A stretch of DNA of 64,000 nucleotides from Topomyia yanbarensis (Eukaryota; Arthropoda; Insecta; Diptera; Culicidae), in assembly GCF_030247195.1 (NCBI RefSeq), contig NC_080671.1, positions 63,385,089-63,449,088 of the forward strand, in the 5' to 3' direction. Positions within the stretch are counted from its first letter, which is position 1, and every line of letters begins with the position of its first letter. Both the position numbers and the translations under genes were made by a program. This document shows positions 10,747-23,224 of the stretch, one piece after another. The notes under the pieces are model-generated. The model was not told the origin of the DNA. It did no database searches and worked only from the letters and a program-made list of their open reading frames with translations.

Positions 10747-13307
10747 TAGCCCGATATCTATTTTTTCAAAACAATATATTGAATGAATTCTGACCTCACC
10801 TCAATTATCACCTATATTTTCACCAAAAATTACTTTTCCAATTTATAAAAAAAATCTCTATCTGTAGTATTAGGTGAATCTCTAATGGATTTATAAGAAA
10901 AATGAAGACAAACAATATCTTCTGAGCAACTCCAAGAATCAAGAAAAAATAGAAAATTTTTCTGTAGGAAAAAAAATTTATTATCATTTTACGGGCTATA
11001 TGAGTGGTCCAAAATAGAATTAGAAAAAAATAGTTAGGAAAGGAATCAATTTTTTTCCGAAAACATTGCTATTTGCAGTGACCGAACAATCCGGATATTT
11101 CATGCAAAGCATGGTCGAATGCATTAGAGATTTTCTGGAAGCCACTTTCCAATCACGCTCCACACACATATATTCTTCGATTGCATACCTCCAGCGATAG
11201 CAACGCTTTCCCCAAAAGTCGACGACCCCTTGCAGATTGTCTACCTACGCATTACATGCCCAAAAGCCTCTCGACGTAATCCTGCGTGTATAATCTGTAC
11301 AGCTCGTTGCTCATGCTACAGGGCCATTTTCTTTTCTTCATTATAGTATTTAGTAGTAAAGTAGTAGGTTGGTAGAACTTATGTTTAGTCATTTAGTCTC
11401 TGATCAATGCCAATAGGGATCTTTAGGGGTGTGCGGGTTAAGGCATATTCTGATGCAGATTAGTACCGCGAGTTAATATCTCAGTCCTTTTTCAATTTTT
11501 TGGCCCGAAACTATTGAAAAAAAAACATTTTTAGTTTGTTTCCTTTTAGGACAATAACACATCCAAACCCATGCGACTTGCACGACCCTATAGGTTGCCT
11601 TATCAGATCTACCATAGTTTGCAGATAAAACTTGGGATGGCAGGTTGCTAGCGGATTCACAAAGTACCAGATCATGCTGTGTGGGGTGCTGTCCCGGTTA
11701 ACAATGAGGCGAACGAGATATTTGCAGATACGTCATTTAGTAGGACAACTGTCAGTTTGCTGGTTGAGTTTAATTTGGTTTTTTTTAAATTTAAAAATCA
11801 TAAAAGAATAATTAAGGTTTAAGAATGATATGAGTGTACTCGTAAGGACACCCGCTACCAATACATATGAAAAACTGGCACAATTTTTCCAAATTAAAGA
11901 TCCCTATTCCGAAGTCTTTCATGAAACCAAGAAACATGTGATTGTGGTCCCGTTTTTCGTACACTGTATCGTATCGTATTTTCGAGTGCATCTCCTTCAA
12001 TTTATCTTTTAATCTGATCAGCAGCCCGCAAGTAGTATTGTCATAAGGCAATGGTCCGTAGTTTGTCTTCTGGTAACCCGCTGTGGTAATCACTGATAAA
12101 ATAAGCACTGTTTGCTAAACAGAACACGGGAGAGTAGCTTATAAGCGGTACTGAGGCGCTTTATGTCTCGATAATTATCATAGCCGAGTCTGTAGATTCC
12201 AAACCATTCCGAATGCAGTTTTTCCCATCCATCATCACGATCGCGTGGATGATCACTTCGTGCCGTTTTAAAACTCCTGAATATTTTTTTACACCGCCTC
12301 TAGCATACTAGTCCATAATTCTCCAGCCTTATGCATCCCTGTCATGATTGTCTTTTTCAGCAGCGTTCAGTTCACTACACTGTTCTAACATAAAACCAGT
12401 TTGAGCAATAAGCTCCTAGTCTGATTTTTCTCATCTATTGCTCGTTGGCACTCCACATCGAACCAGTTTTCTGGTGTGTCATCCGATAGTTATGTGACTG
12501 CTGGCCCTATGAACGTGCTGCTACGTTGCGATCAGGTGATCTCTTATTGGTCATTCCTCAAAATTTTTTGTCCTAAAGCTGGAGTTATATATCTCAGGCT
12601 TTCCATGAATAAGAAATTTAAACGTGTATTTTTTGGTATTCACTATTAAACTACGTTTATTCATATATTTTTACAGTTTGCCAAAGGAACCTTTTCATAT
12701 GTTTCATAAGCATTTTTTTTCTATAAATGAAACAAACAACATCTCTATAATTCCAAAAGTTCATCTATTATTATAATACTGTTAAGTTTTAGAAGAAAGT
12801 TGAATGTTTCTCTTGTTATCGCTTTCCATTTAATACCTCCTGGAATCGCCATATATGCCTTTGTAATAAAAAGTTTAAATTTTTAGTTAATGCAAAAAAT
12901 GAAACTGATCACGAGAACTCTTATATTTTTAAGTTGGTAACCGAGTTTTTTTCTGTAGTTACCGCTTCTTCTCAGCAAACTTATCTTGTTATCGATAGAG
13001 ATTCCTGATTTCAATAAACTTACGCCAACTGTTGATTTTAACGAGGCGTTCTAATATTACAAGGCTTTCTTAAACAAAATGAGTTATGCAGTAAGATTCA
13101 CATGTTTCTCGTATGTCTTCAACATTATAATCATATTTATAAAAAAAAAAATTCCAGAACATTAGGGGGGTGTATAGCTCCTACCAGCCCCCCCCCTTGC
13201 GCACGCCAATGCTAAATACTATAAAAAATTAACTTTTATCTTTTCGATTTCGAGATAAACGGTCTTATTCTGCGTTTGAGTGAGAAAAGTCACGTAGAGT
13301 GAGGTGA
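10747..13307. other. no gene supported
   Basis: AT-rich sequence with short frames. A C-run at about 13190-13198 with 'cccttgcgcacgcc' resembles ends of dispersed elements, but no partner end was found. Confidence 0.4.
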
Positions 13308-13396
13308 GGGTCCCTATTCTCACAGTCACGCCACCTAGTGACTAGAAGGAAATTTTCTTCTTGTCTCTAAGTAACGTGTCTGTGAGAATAGGGCCC
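13308..13396. mobile_element. short palindromic MITE, GGGCCC ends (copy 2)
   Basis: 89 bp. ccctattctcacagtcacg is inverted as cgtgtctgtgagaataggg around the core ctagtgactagaaggaaatt. Confidence 0.65.
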
Positions 13397-13695
13397 GAGA
13401 TTAGTCGTCTCACGTCACACGCCGTGCAAAATAGGGCCGCAAATGTGTACAGATTTTTCCTAGCCCACAATTGGTCAACTTACCTATGCGTAAGCAGCTA
13501 AGAAAAAGAGCGAAACTTCTACAATTGGAGACGAACTAAATACAGGAACTGTATCAGTTCAGTACCTCACAACCAACATCCAGCGAGGATTGCATTAAGG
13601 CAACAAATGACGCATTCACGATCATAAACAGTAGCACAAGAAATCAATAGAGCATTGCATGAAAATGTATAACTTCACTTTTCTGACAGCTCAGA

Positions 13696-13782
13696 GAGCT
13701 TGTTTACATGGACTCAGAAAATTTTTGATCCCACCCAGTACAAGAAACTTGGTGCGAATTCTAACACCATGTAAACAAGCTC
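13696..13782. repeat. inverted repeat, 16-bp perfect arms
   Basis: gagcttgtttacatgg (13696-13711) is exactly inverted at 13767-13782 around a 55-nt loop. Just outside an inverted-repeat element at 13792-14843. Confidence 0.75.
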
Positions 13783-13791
13783 ACTGATGTA

Positions 13792-14843
13792 GGGTTGACA
13801 CTAGTGCTGGTTGCCATCTGCTGGTGGCAGCACACAGTGGCCGGAGACCGGACAAAACCTATGTTTCAAATATTGATATTTTTTTTATTTTTGCTAGGAT
13901 TCTTATGTATTGAATGACATATTCTTAAAATTTTGTAACAACCGAATGAGATTTAGATTTTAATAGCAATTTAAAGATCGCTGTATCAGACAATTCTAAC
14001 GAAATTCATTTTCAAAAACACAGTATCTATCTTAACTTCAAAAAATGTAGGTCTTTCAATTTTAATCCGATTTGTGCGCAACTATTTTCATATTAAAGAG
14101 AATTTAAAGAACTTTGTTAATTATTTCAACATGTTTGCGAAATTTGATTCGAACTATGTAATATTATTACAAATATATATTAAGTGGGTTGATAGCAAAT
14201 TCTTTTTTCACAAATGTATTCTATACAATCAGGTGAAACAGTTCGGAACGGTCACTTATTATACATTCTACGGGAAATCATCTCTACTTTTCGAATTTCA
14301 AGGTCTCATTTTGCTCCACTTTGCCCGGAGGGGTTTAAAATCGAAATTTTTAAATGTTTGCTGACATGGAGGAGCATGGTGATTAGTGCAAAATAACAGC
14401 TGAATAAAATGTAAACAAACACTTTTTGTAGAGATTGAAAGTAGTTTTACCCAACTATTAGGCTAGTTTTAGTTATATCTAATCAGTAAAAAAAGATTTA
14501 TCATAAAAATGGTATTATGTTAATAAGAAAGGTTCGATGACACTATATGGGAAAATTTATCTCATCTTTTATAACTTTTGACATCAAAAATGAGCTCAGC
14601 ATCCCAAAATGACCTTAATATGGAATTTTCAGCCAGATTGGGCAACATTTTTGGTTTTGTCCAACTTTTGTTCGAAGACCCGCAACTGTGCAGCATGCTG
14701 GCAATCAGCACACTACCAGCATAATGTAAAAGCCTGCCATCTGCTGGTGCCAGCTGCTGACAAGCGTTTACATTATGCTGGTAGCGTGCTGATTGCCAGC
14801 ATGCTGGCACCAGCAGATGGAAACCAGAACTAATGTAAACTGG
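13792..14843. mobile_element. candidate inverted-repeat element with CTGGTTnCCATCTGCTGGTG ends
   Basis: ctggttgccatctgctggtg near the left end matches, inverted, caccagcagatggaaaccag near the right, with partial extension outward (aatgtaaact / agtgtcaacc). The element contains the long hairpin 14691-14806. No clear target duplication. Confidence 0.5.
14691..14806. repeat. long hairpin, 40-bp arms with one mismatch
   Basis: 14691-14730 pairs with 14767-14806 at 39 of 40 positions around a 36-nt loop, which itself contains ctgctggtgccagctgctg-type repeats. Could give a stable RNA hairpin if transcribed. Confidence 0.85.
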
Positions 14844-16135
14844 GCATGAACTGTCATTTTTTCAAGCATTTTTGCTCTTATGACGTCATCTTGCAATGTC
14901 CTATAATACACAGTCATCGAGTGCAAACTGCAAAACAAGAACAATGAAGAAGGAACTAGATGCATTTTTTTAGATTCGTGTCATGTTAATAGGAAACATG
15001 GATCGCGAGAGAATTGTGGGTCCTACACATGTCGAATGGCGAGGCTACGATTCTTCAGTTAATGTATCCCTGGCTTCACAGACCATTGTAAAAACCCTAA
15101 TGGTCCAATTCCCATACGTTGTTTTATCAAATGATTTCTTTATTCATTACACCAGACTTCACGAAGGGATACAGTTCTAAGTAGAAGAAGGTCTGTTCTT
15201 TTTCTAGTGAGAGTCTACAAAAACATCTACCCATCGAACTGAAAACCAAAGCTGCTCCAGGGCTTCCCTAACAAGATCCTATATTAATTCAATTGAATCT
15301 GGTAGAAATTTATTCCGAAAATCTACTGAAGCCAACTAATCCCATGGTAGGATCGTTTCCCCATGCACTATTTCCTGCTGCCTGTGGGCCAACAACTATT
15401 CCATATTCGGATTTCAGCTAGCAACTTGCCACATTTTTACTCACTGCTATCCAGCTGGACGTAAATTAAAACGACTCCATGAATTCAATGTGAAAAATGG
15501 AACCATTCTCTAATTTCCAAGCAGTCGATGTCCTTCGCCGCACTCAAGCGAATCTAAAAGGATTTAGGGAGGGGAGAGTGGAACGGATAGCAACAGAAAA
15601 ATAGCCACAGGCAATGTTCGGATGGCACTTTGGTTTAAAACTGAAATTACACCGCTTCCAGTGATCCTTCTCTCCTCGTTCAATCGCTGCTGTTGATAAT
15701 GCTCGAAAAGATTACAAGGCTGTTTGTGAAATTCTCTGTTGTGTATTGTTTCAGTGACCCTTCCAGCACGGTGTCATGCCCTTTTCTCCCCCCCCACTGA
15801 ATCGCTCCACTTCGCCTAGCGGTAGCTTCGGTATTCGTCAGGCCCTACTGTTGAAATAAAAAGGATTCTACTGGAATTAATTTTCATCTCATTTTACTCC
15901 AAATGGGTAATTTATCCATTTCATTAGGTCTGATTGGAAGGGTTTACGACGGATTGTCATCCGGTGCGGAGCGTATCCTAGCAGGAACAGGAACCCTCGC
16001 CATCGGCATGAATTTAGATTTCGGTTAGGCCTCGGCCGGACAGTGAGCGGTGGTCGGCGCAGACATCGGATGTCGGAAGCAGATTTGGATTACAACATTC
16101 AAATCAGCTGTGCGCACGTGTGCTACACTGTGACG
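14844..16135. other. no gene supported; unique-looking
   Basis: Mixed composition, somewhat GC-richer near 15500-16090. No frame beyond about 65 codons and no recognised motif. Confidence 0.4.
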
Positions 16136-17100
16136 ATCTGTATTAGAGATGGGCTATTCGTTCGCGAACGGTTCAAACGAACTAGTTCTTCGAAGAGGAT
16201 GAATGAACAGAAGTTCTTTTTAAAAGAACGATAGTTCTCAATTCTCTTTAAAACGAATGAACTGAACATCACCTTAAGCCGTTTGACACGGCCGATTTTT
16301 AGGTGAACGTAGTCACTTAGAACAATGTGCCATACATACTGTATCACCTATGATAACACGGTATAAAAATACGATTCACAGTAATACACGATCGTTTCAC
16401 TCGTTACCACAATATGTGGCACAATGAGGCATACTTTTGACAACTCAAAAACTGTCAACAAACTGTAGTTAAAAATCATAGCAACCATTGCTTTTGTTTT
16501 ACTGAACACTATGGCACATCGTGGCACATTGCGGCACAAGCTACCACGCTGTTTGTTTGTAGGTACAATTCGATTTGTGCTAAGCGACTCGCCCCTTGAA
16601 ATGAACTGACTTGTTGTCCCACAAACCGCTCTCGGTGCTCTTTTATGGCGATTTCGCTTGAACCCGAAACTGAGTCATGTTCTAACCCCAACCGCGGTCA
16701 GTTCATACATTTTGACAGCAGTTGGGGTTAGAAACTGACTCAGTTTTGCTTCAAACAAAAACCACATTAGTATGGAACCGGGCGAAGAACGACACACAAG
16801 ATAAATAAAAATATTGATCTCACTCTCTACTTCTGTCATTATAAAGAACTCGTTACCCTTGGTGAAACCGTTCAGCATACAAAAATATAACAGTTAAGGC
16901 AGCAATCGTTCTGTGAGAGTTCTCGCGTAGAAATTTTATTGCATCTCCCAGATTCAAATGTTTTGAGAACCATTCACTAGATACCGGTAAAACATCAGCT
17001 GAATGAAAGAACGGTTCATGCGAACTAGTTCTTTTTACAGAACTGTTCGATCGCGAATGGTTCTTCGAAGTGAACTGTTTTGCCCATCTCTAATCTGTAT
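16136..17100. mobile_element. hAT-like non-autonomous element with TAGAGATGGGC ends
   Basis: The element 16144-17092 (949 bp) has TAGAGATGGGC ends and subterminal gttcgcgaa/gaactagttctt words in both ends. atctgtat is duplicated exactly at 16136-16143 and 17093-17100. It contains a hairpin (16667-16692 with 16721-16746, 24 of 26 pairs). No transposase. Confidence 0.85.
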
Positions 17101-17434
17101 AGAAGGGGCAAAGTACATGTATCGACACACGTAATCGAAGGTTATACGTAATGCGTTGTGGTTCAATGTTGGGATTGGGGTAGTTTACTTTCGCTAGCGT
17201 AAATGAATAGAATGTCAATCGGAACATAGCTAGGCATATATAATTAGGTCGTTCCCTCGAGTGCTGATTGATAAACATTATGCCAGACTAAATGTTGAGC
17301 TATAATGCGGAAATTGTTGCCGGATTGGTCAGTTTACAACTGAAAATACAATTTTACAATGGTTCAGAGGAATCCGAGCAAAAATATCATTTGCTTTAGA
17401 AGCCCGATATAAAGCTTTTCAATTCAACTTTCTA

Positions 17435-18200
17435 TACAGGGTGCTTCGGCCATGGATATGTATCTCTCGACGGGTGATACAGGATGAAATTTGGGTAGAA
17501 AATTGTTCTACACATACAGTGGTGTAGTCAATGGGTGGTTTTCCCAAACCTTAATTGTTTGGATAGAAGAAAAATATTAGTTGATGATCACTAATTTAAC
17601 TAAATATTACAATAACAATGTTGGAAGCGCATCTTATCATTTCATTGAAAACTAATTGTTCTAAGATTGATAGGAACTTTTGAAAAACTGTGCTAATGGA
17701 ATCTTATAACTGTCGGATCACCTCATCATATAAATATCAAATAAAACAGCTGTATAAAACACGCACATAGAAAATGGTTCCAGAGTTCTGAAATATATCG
17801 TTTTCAAATCATTATGACCTCACTTTTAAAGGGTTCCCACGATATATGGATTGGAGACAATTATTTAAATGGAAAGCGAGGTACGAATAAGTTGATTGTT
17901 CACATAGAACTGCTCACCGAAAGATGGCATAAATTAATCATTAGCTAAAAATGTTTTCTTGAGATTACGTTAAGTTGAGAAGAAAAGTCAATAGCAATAG
18001 TTTGCTTTTCAAGTAAATTTAGTTTGAGACTTAATATCTTCAGCAAAGTTTTCGAAAATGCAATTACTAACAACTTTGTGGAAGACATGAATGCTCCATG
18101 TATTCAGGGAATCGGAACATATTTGAAAGAAAACTTTTAAAACAACACACTGAAATCGCAAATTATGCAAGGCACAAGTAGCAGCAAATTGCAAAAAAAA
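17435..18200. repeat. repeat region starting with TACAGGGTG, related to 1-984 inverted
   Basis: TACAGGGTG followed by catgg, atctctcg and aattgttctacacatac matches the inverse of 860-984. The far end is not identified; a LINE RNase H fragment follows at 18216. Confidence 0.45.
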
Positions 18201-18215
18201 AACTAATTTTGAAGA

Positions 18216-18690
18216 AATATCTCCATGGGATACTGGCCCACGGTGTTTCAAGCAGAAATATATGCCATTATAGAATGCATTTTCATAAGACATTGTGGAG
18301 TTGCAGGAAACGAAAAAGTCGACGAGCAAGCAAGAAAAGGGTCTTCCTCTAATTTTATTGGATCAGAACCATTCTGTGGAGTCTCATCGAGTGCTATAAA
18401 GAACAGTTCGAATACCACACCTATAATACGAGAATTGAAAAAAAAAAATTATCTCACCAAACGAGAAAAAAGCCTGGAGTTTCTTGGACTAAACAAAAGA
18501 TAGCTATGCATTATGACAGGACTACTTACTGGACAATATCCGAATAAATAGCATCTTAAGAAAATGGGTAAGCTTACAAACGATACATGCTGCGTCTGCG
18601 GATCTGAAAGTAAAACATCAGAGCATCTGCTCTGCGAATGCAGGAAGGAAGGAACATTGGAGCCTTTTGATATTTGAACTGCAAATCCCA
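18216..18690 (+). pseudogene. LINE RNase H and C-terminal fragment
   Basis: The frame from 18225 reads TVFQAEIYAI.EC, then skips to RHCGVAGNEKVDEQARKGS and FIGSEPFCG. These are the RNase H motifs of I/jockey-type LINEs, with an internal deletion between the E and the final D/H motifs. Further on (18510-18650), broken frames encode TGLLTGQYPN and a Cys-rich CCVCGSESKTSEHLLCEC typical of LINE C-termini. Non-functional. Confidence 0.72.
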
Positions 18691-19682
18691 AGCCTCATCT
18701 CAATAACGACAATCACTCATCACTCATCAGTGATATGTCATAGTAGATAGTACACTTAGATTAAGGAAGGGCATACCACAATATATCTAAATACTAGTCG
18801 CAGTGGTTCGTACCCTACAAAAAAATATCGAGGAAATAAAGTGGATTTAAAACATATCGTTAAAACGTTTTACATCTCGACATGCTGCAAATATGAAGTA
18901 TTCCTTTCTTCATCAAAGTATTTTTAATTGACCTTCTTAACAACTTTGCTGAAGACACTAAGTCTTATACCATTTTTGAACGGTTGATTCTCCATAATTA
19001 CTTCTAGGAGAATTAATTACTAAAATTATAGCATCAGAAATTACGCTGTTTTATATTGGGAAGTCTTTAATGTTGATGTCTGTCTATTGGGTTTTTTTTA
19101 AATGGAAGTGAAACTATTATGATAATTTCCCTATCGATTTTGTTAAACATCATCATTTGGACGATCTCTTCTTGAATTTTTTTTTCATAAAACGTTTATT
19201 TGACACGGAATTTGCAAAAGCTTTTTTACGCCGGGGTTTTTTTTACATATCATGTTACAAAAGTTCTTAAGACTATCACGTTATAATAAAAATTCACTTT
19301 CTAATGCTAACACTGAGGATAATCATCATTTTGAATATTTTTATTTATACTCTATTTTCTTGAATTTCATTGTAAACCTATTGATAGTTTTTCTGTAATC
19401 TTTGTTTATTTTTTTTTCTTTATTTGTATCGTTTTATCTAACTTAACTAACTGCGAGGAAATCTAAACTGTTTGTGGGTAGCAAGGGCAAAAGAACTAGC
19501 TCTTCTTGAAAATGGAATAAAAGTACTATCCTATCAGCCTGCCAAATTTTAACCAATCGATTCCGAAAAAAATACCCGATGTAATCCACAGTGAGATGAT
19601 ACATGAAGACCAGATTGTGTCAGTATTATACGACGGGCCGTAGCAAACGAACCAAGTTGAATTCTATATCCTTACTTGAGCA
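18691..19682. other. AT-rich DNA, nothing supported
   Basis: Poly-T-rich sequence without element ends or coding frames that I can recognise. Confidence 0.4.
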
Positions 19683-20717
19683 CAGGCCCGTGCGCAACTG
19701 GAGGTTTTGGGGGTTCAACACATCCAAACCCCTCCCCACCCCCATGAGGGTTTTGGATCATTTAAAAAAAAATAACTTCCTGTTTAGGAAAAAATTGTAC
19801 TGCGAGCCGTTTTGATATATAAAAGGTCACTCTGAAAGCAAGTTGTTGAGGAAACGAAGGAAAGTCCTTGCGAGGGAGGCTGGAAAGGGATGTAAGTAGA
19901 GTTGATCGGCTTCTCTGGATCGGTTCACGTTTTGACTAGTTACAATATTAGCAACAATTGTGTGTAGACCAGTTACACAACAAAGGTCGGTCACAGGGCT
20001 AGCAACGGGAGTTAAGGAGGAAAAACTCGAAAACGGAGAAAAGGGGCATATCATTGTCTGGAGAAATTTCACTGTTGATAATTTCTCCGTCTGAATGGTT
20101 GGTAGCTAAATGTCTCGCGAAATGTGCATCTGTATCGGGAGAAATACCGCTGCCGAGAAACTCTCAGCACCAGCTCGTAGATAAATAGGAACGAGTAGCA
20201 CTATGAAGGAGAAGAAAGGCTGCGTTGTGAAGAGAAGTAAAACATTATGTTTGACACCTCCGGATCGGTTCATATCCCAACAGGCAGCAAACCATAGCAG
20301 GTGACATATACCACAAAAGTTGTAGCAAGCAAGAAAATGCAGCAATGGAAAAACACGAACCATTAACACAAAATAAAAAACACAATCCCCACTCAAGTAG
20401 TACCCAAGAGTGGCCACAGATGGGTAAGGATTGCGAGATATAAGAAGTTTAGGTTTAGTCAGTAGGCTTAACTACTACAAACCAATAGGACACCACCATG
20501 AGCCACTGAGCCAGCAGACAGCAGTATCTGTTGAAGATTTCTTGTCGATAACAGACATTTACCCAATCTATTGAGCTGAGTTTATTGAGACACAAGACTC
20601 GGCCCTCCAAGCCTTGGAATAAATCTTCAAAGTTTAAGGGTTTCTATACCTTTCTTTTATAAGAAACGTAAAAATAATTAAAACCCTCCCCTGGAGAATT
20701 TTATGCGCACGGGCCTG
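19683..20717. mobile_element. element with CAGGCCCGTGCGCA inverted ends
   Basis: 1035 bp between CAGGCCCGTGCGCA and TGCGCACGGGCCTG, with further inverted similarity inside (gg.ggttttgggg). The flanks cttgagca / tgagagca agree at five of eight positions, so an eroded 8-bp hAT duplication is possible. No coding frame recognised. Confidence 0.6.
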
Positions 20718-20984
20718 TGAGAGCATATTTTTCTAATCTTAGAGGTGCAGAAATATGCAAAAACAAAATTATTTTTATTTTAATTTTTGCACCGTCAGAC
20801 CCTCTAAAAGGAAATTTAAACTAAATGATCAGAAAGGGTTATGAGGCTATATCTAGAGACTAAAGAATAATATTTTAAGAGCTTCGGTTTCTTAAAAAGA
20901 AGGAAAAAAATATGCACCGATTTTTTCAATGTCCCCGTTTCATCAGTCTAAAATGCACCAAGGGGCTGATAAAAACGGATCTTC

Positions 20985-22900
20985 ACTGTATTTCGCTTTT
21001 CGTTCTTTCTTTTTGCCTTTCTCATATAGAAAGGTTATGCAATTACTCTGAAAATCTGCTACCTAATCCCGACCCGGAAGGCCGTGTGTCATATACCATT
21101 CGACTCAGTTCGTCGAGATCGAAAAATGTCTGTGTGTGTGTATGTGTATGTGGATTTTTAAAATTGCAAAAAAAAAATGAAAATAATAAAATAATAATCT
21201 AATGAATAAATTGAATAATAAAATGAAAAGAAATTATTACAATGAATTGAATGAATAAAAAAAAACTAAATAAACGAAACAACAGAATAAAACGAATTAC
21301 ATAACTAAAATAAATCTAATTCAAGAAACAAGTATCCTAAAAAAAATTTCAGTTCCGGTAGTGTAAAAAATTGTATACTTTAAATCGCAGGTACATATTG
21401 CTTGCTATACCAAATTTTTTGACCATTTTGATGTTTTCATCGCTTACATTCTCTCCTATAACCCTATAACTTGTTACAGCAAGTATATTTTGGATATCGC
21501 TTCTTTTGGCGATTTTCTTCATGTTTATAAACCGTCAGGCTGTTCCGTTTCATGATACGTTGGATTATGCCGATGCTCGTTCTCGCCTTTGTTGCCCAAA
21601 TCACGTATTTGAACGATGATTTATTCATGTACAGCATCCCTATTGACTGTTATTGAATTTCATTGGAATTGGAGTTTTGGTTCCCGTTTTACGGGTTGAA
21701 GTATGCGGGTTGTGGTCACATGCGAAATTCCCATACAAATCGGTATAATCGTTATATCTAAACGATGAAAACTAATTTAAATGAGTATTAAATTGCTTAA
21801 AATTGTTGGTCCAGTTCATTAATTGCAAATCAAAGTCTCTTTGACCACATTCAGAACTATGGAGGATCTCAGAAATTCAAGGAAATGGCCAAATTCCAAA
21901 ATTAGATTCAAACCTGTTTCTCATATATTGCTGACTCGATTCTCACAATGTTAGTCTTAAATGAAGGGTAAAGTTTTCCCATTTATTGCTACCGAATTTC
22001 ATTTGAACGAAGCATTGGTTCCGGAGTTGAGTAAAAGAATCCGATCACATGTGAATTTCCCATATAAAACATTCCACCTTTCTCTTATAGAACGGTTATG
22101 AAATCAAACTGAAAACCTTACCTCTACTGACGGTTGCTGCACAACGAGGATGAAGATGGACGGTGACAAGCATATTTAATGTCCACTGTGCAATGGCAGT
22201 GCTGCCAACACAGCAAGCACGCCATAAGAAGCAGTAGCGAGAGGTAAGGTGATTAAGTCTTCACCTCACACGTTCGACTCAATTCATTGAGTACGGTAAA
22301 TGTGTGTGTGCGATTATGAGTGTGTATGTGTGTATGAATGTTAGCAACAATCGCACATCGGTTACTCGAAGATAACAGTAGCGATTTTCTCAAACTTAGT
22401 CTCAAATGAAAGGCGTAGGTTGCTATTGAATTTATTTCTGATACGACATCCGGTTCCGGAGTCACTGGATGAGAAGCGCTGTAATACAGTAAATCCCCAT
22501 ACAAACTGGAACCACCATGATACCTAAATGATGCAAAAATTATTAAATTTGGTGTTAAATTACATAGATTTGCAGGAAGGTGATCACTTTTATCACATTG
22601 GCCACTTTTGACGGTCTTGAACCCTGGAGAGCTTGTCAAGGTTCGCAGTTAATTTCACACCTATTCCTCATAAAATTCTTGACCGATGTCCACTATCGTC
22701 CAAATTTGAAACGATTGATGCAATGCTTCAATTGGCTGCTGTTTAATTTCATCCTGATCTGACTTTAGTTGGTTAGTGTGGTCCCATAGGAAGTTCCCAT
22801 ATACCTGTTCCATCATAAACCACAATATGTGATTATTACTACCACGGCAAATAAATTAATTTCGACCGAAGTTCTGGCAACATTGCCCTCCCCGACTATC
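20985..22900. repeat. modular mosquito-type repeat with TG microsatellites
   Basis: Two copies of the start module (cctttctcatatagaaaggttatg... and cctttctcttatagaacggttatg..., at about 21016 and 22078) are each followed by cattcgactca.tt and a TG-rich microsatellite (21128-21150; 22300-22335). Between and after them a 'ggttccggag...cccatacaa' module recurs near 21670, 22015, 22450 and 22760. Confidence 0.6.
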
Positions 22901-23224
22901 AAATGAACTTTATGTATTTGTTATTTCAAGTTATTAGAGGATACGGAAAGTAACTCATTTACAAAGTATGTTTGTTGCGCTGCTCTTTAAACATAACAGA
23001 TCCAAAATTATCTGAGATTATGTAATTCCCCCTTAAGATTTAACGCGCGAGAATTCCTAATTTGGGAGAAATTGAATAACTCCGGCATTTTCCGATTGAT
23101 TTTTATCATCAAAATGTCGTTGGACGTGGAATTTTTTTTTAATAATTATTAAATTTATTTAGGCCCAAATGCGGTAGCTCTACAAGGCCGATTGTTCGTT
23201 TTTACAATAAATAAAAAAAAACAA

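Noticed and set aside
15817..15829. Half-LINE 3' hairpin loop (tagcggtagctt) as another element end
   Set aside because: A 12-base match without a stem, A-rich end or adjoining ORF1; treated as chance.
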